The notes below the pieces were generated by a model. That model did no database searches, was not told the DNA's origin, and saw only the letters and a list, made by a program, of their open reading frames with translations. A program made the translations under genes and the position numbers. DNA of 64,000 nucleotides from AC-32 sp963715575 (GTDB taxonomy: Bacteria > Actinomycetota > Thermoleophilia > Gaiellales > Gaiellaceae), in NCBI GenBank assembly GCA_963715575.1, contig OY970250.1, positions 744,001-808,000 of the forward strand. Direction: 5' to 3'. Below, piece by piece: positions 62,579 through 64,000 of this stretch. How positions within the stretch are numbered: the stretch's first letter is position 1; each line of letters starts with the position of its first letter.

Positions 62579-62962
62579 ATGATCCTGTTGCGCATCGCGC
62601 TCGCGATCGGCATCAACGCCCTGGCGCTCTGGGTCGCCAACGAGATCTGGGACAGCGTCTCGATTCACGGCTTCTGGGCCTACTTCATCGGGGCACTGGT
62701 GCTCGGGATCGCGAACGCGGTGCTGAAGCCGATCCTCGCCATCCTGACGTTGCCGTTGATCATCTTCACGCTCGGGCTCTTCTACCTGCTGATCAACATC
62801 GCGATGGTCGCGCTGGCCGAGTGGATCGCGCCGGACTTCTCGATCGACGGCTTCTGGACGTATGTCGGCGTCGTCGTGATCGTCTGGCTCGTGAACTGGG
62901 TCTGCTACTCGGCGCTCGACGCGCTCGAGGGCGACCGCGGCCGCGCTCGCATGGCCTCCTAA
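62579..62962 (+). CDS. Phage-holin-family (4-helix superfamily IV) membrane protein
   Basis: 127 residues with four transmembrane helices. The pattern (GINALALWVANEIW, ALVLGIANAVLKPILAILTL, PLIIFTLGLFYLLINI and FWTYVGVVVIVWLVNWVCYS) matches the mycobacterial holin-like family PF04020. Such genes are common in bacterial chromosomes without prophage, with no proven role. No other phage genes are nearby. The stop overlaps the convergent aldo/keto reductase by 4 bp. Confidence 0.87.
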   Translation: MILLRIALAIGINALALWVANEIWDSVSIHGFWAYFIGALVLGIANAVLKPILAILTLPLIIFTLGLFYLLINIAMVALAEWIAPDFSIDGFWTYVGVVVIVWLVNWVCYSALDALEGDRGRARMAS

Positions 62963-63900
62963 CGACCTTCGAGCTCTGCCGCGTCCTCGTCGCTGAGCTC
63001 GAGGTCGGCGGCGACCAGGATCGGCTCGACCTGGTCGGGCCGCCGGAAGCCCGTGATCGCGCCGTCCACGGCCGGGTTGCGCAGGGTCCACGCGACGGCC
63101 ACGGCTCCCGGCGAGACGCCGTAGCGCTCGGCCACGCGCTTCAGCCGCTCGACCAGCTCGAGGTTGCGCGAGAGCTGCGGCTCCTGGAAGCGCTCGCTGC
63201 GCCGGCGCCAGTCGTTGTCGGGCAGGCTCTCGATCCGCTCGCGGGTCATCTTCCCGGTCAGGAGCCCGGAGGCCATCGGCGAGTAGACGATCACGCCGAT
63301 TCCCTCCTCCTCGCAGAAGGGCAGGATCTCCCGCTCCGCCTCGCGGTCGAGCAGCGAGTACTGCGGCTGCAGCGTCTCGACGGCCGCGATCGTTTGCGCA
63401 CGGCGTAGCTGCTCGACCGAGAAGTTCGAGACGCCGATGTGGCGGGCGAGGCCCTCCTCCTTGAGCTCGACGAGCGTCGACCAGCCCTCCTCGAGCTCCT
63501 CCTCCGGGATCGGCCAGTGGATCTGGTAGAGGTCGACCGCGTCGAGCCCCAGGCGCGAGAGGCTGCCCTCGAGCTCTCGCCTGAGCGAGTCGCGCTTCAG
63601 GCTCTGCAGCGTCGTCCGGTTCGGGCCTTCGGGCTGGCCGCCCTTGGTGAAGACGAACGGCCGCTCGTCGAGGCCGGCGATCGCGCGGCCGACGACCTGC
63701 TCGGAGTGGCCGAAGCCGTACTGCGCGGCCGTGTCGATCCAGTTGACGCCGAGCTCGAGCGCGCGGTGGATCGCCGCGATCGACTCGTCGTCGTCCTGGT
63801 CGCCCCAGCCCCAGTCGTACTCGGCGCCGCCGATCGCCCAGGCACCGAGACCGACGCGGGTGATCTCCATCCAGGTGCGACCGAGCTCCGTCGTCCTCAT
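62959..63900 (-). CDS. Aldo/keto reductase
   Basis: 313 residues. The AKR active site is complete: Asp in VNWIDTAAQYG, Tyr in AQYGFGHSE, Lys in VFTKGG and His in YQIHWPIP. HIGVSNFSVEQL and the NADPH-binding C terminus are also normal. It reduces aldehydes or ketones with NADPH; the substrate is unknown. Start ATG at 63900 overlaps the stop of the next gene by 4 bp (ATGA). Confidence 0.92.
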   Translation of the reverse strand: MRTTELGRTWMEITRVGLGAWAIGGAEYDWGWGDQDDDESIAAIHRALELGVNWIDTAAQYGFGHSEQVVGRAIAGLDERPFVFTKGGQPEGPNRTTLQSLKRDSLRRELEGSLSRLGLDAVDLYQIHWPIPEEELEEGWSTLVELKEEGLARHIGVSNFSVEQLRRAQTIAAVETLQPQYSLLDREAEREILPFCEEEGIGVIVYSPMASGLLTGKMTRERIESLPDNDWRRRSERFQEPQLSRNLELVERLKRVAERYGVSPGAVAVAWTLRNPAVDGAITGFRRPDQVEPILVAADLELSDEDAAELEGR

Positions 63901-64000
63901 GCGGCGATGGTGATCGAGCCGGCGAAGGCGCGCCGGAGCTGGACGAAGAGCGCCTCCAGCGCGAGCGCCGGCGAGAGCTGGAACTCCTCGAAGCGGCGCC
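63897..64000 (-). CDS. C-terminal end of a gene cut by the window (possible DNA polymerase III delta')
   Basis: Only 33 codons are visible, ending at TGA 63899-63897, reading FEEFQLSPALALEALFVQLR followed by RAFAGSITIAA. The Leu/Ala pattern SPALALEALFVQL resembles the C terminus of the clamp-loader subunit delta' (HolB), which ends with similar helices. Too little is present to be sure. Its stop overlaps the start of the aldo/keto reductase, which is its downstream partner. Confidence 0.4.
   Translation of the reverse strand, partial: RRFEEFQLSPALALEALFVQLRRAFAGSITIAA

Noticed and set aside
62579..62962. Holin-family protein as sign of a prophage
   Set aside because: No phage structural, integrase or lysis genes surround it; PF04020 proteins are ordinary chromosomal membrane proteins in actinobacteria.

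Overview
This is a GC-rich chromosomal window (about 70% G+C by eye) with dense gene packing. Start codons are very often GTG, and neighbouring genes are repeatedly chained by 4-bp ATGA/GTGA stop-start overlaps. Gene content points to a high-GC actinobacterium: a single primary sigma factor, an ECF sigma with an RskA-type anti-sigma, ThyX, an actinobacterial Tad/Flp pilus locus, a bacterial hopanoid operon and a PIG-V-like membrane glycosyltransferase. Class Thermoleophilia (Gaiella/Solirubrobacter relatives) is my best guess; that placement is inference. No phage, insertion sequence, CRISPR array or rRNA was seen. One tRNA (Thr, anticodon CGT) is present.

Layout. 1-8.5 kb: end of a membrane protein, primary sigma factor with a VOC gene, asparaginase II, Fpg, a coupled trio (degenerate histidine-kinase-like protein, FMN alpha-hydroxy-acid oxidase, alpha/beta hydrolase), FolE2 and a secreted orphan next to a pair of palindromic repeats. 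8.5-20 kb: PlsY, two divergent superoxide dismutases, an atypical SDR, an ECF sigma/anti-sigma pair, ThyX, DUF72, a sugar nucleotidyltransferase/PIG-L deacetylase pair, a class V aminotransferase, a secreted subtilase with a Trp/Asp repeat tail behind a structured leader, an epimerase and a secreted lytic transglycosylase. 20-23.6 kb: copper-linked membrane genes. 23.7-30.8 kb: a seven-gene operon hpnC-hpnD-hpnE-shc-hpnH-hpnG-ispH, making hopanoids and their C35 side chain. 30.8-32 kb: two response regulators without a nearby kinase.

32-43.4 kb is the most distinctive region: a Tad (tight adherence) pilus locus (flp, tadE, tadG, cpaB, cpaE, cpaF, a VWA-TadB fusion, tadC) ending in a 483-residue coiled-coil protein. 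A 41-codon leader ORF ends inside the pilin ribosome-binding site, and a strong hairpin follows the pilin gene. A membrane-anchored M15-like protein and a DUF192 protein lie on the opposite strand. No prepilin peptidase was found in the window.

43.4-64 kb is mixed: a membrane glycosyltransferase and epimerase, aconitase, small metabolic enzymes, an ArsR-type regulator divergent from a dienelactone hydrolase, a tandem pair of peptidase E-like genes of which one is decayed, a sigma factor with a large membrane partner, cyclophilin, DedA, a twice-frameshifted DHFR-like gene, a flavin monooxygenase behind a LuxR regulator, the tRNA, a frameshifted FMN reductase, a holin-like membrane protein, an aldo/keto reductase and the cut-off end of another gene. 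Several frame breaks (plsY and SDR starts, the DHFR-like gene, FMN reductase, the peptidase E copy) may be real decay or assembly errors and need read-level checking.
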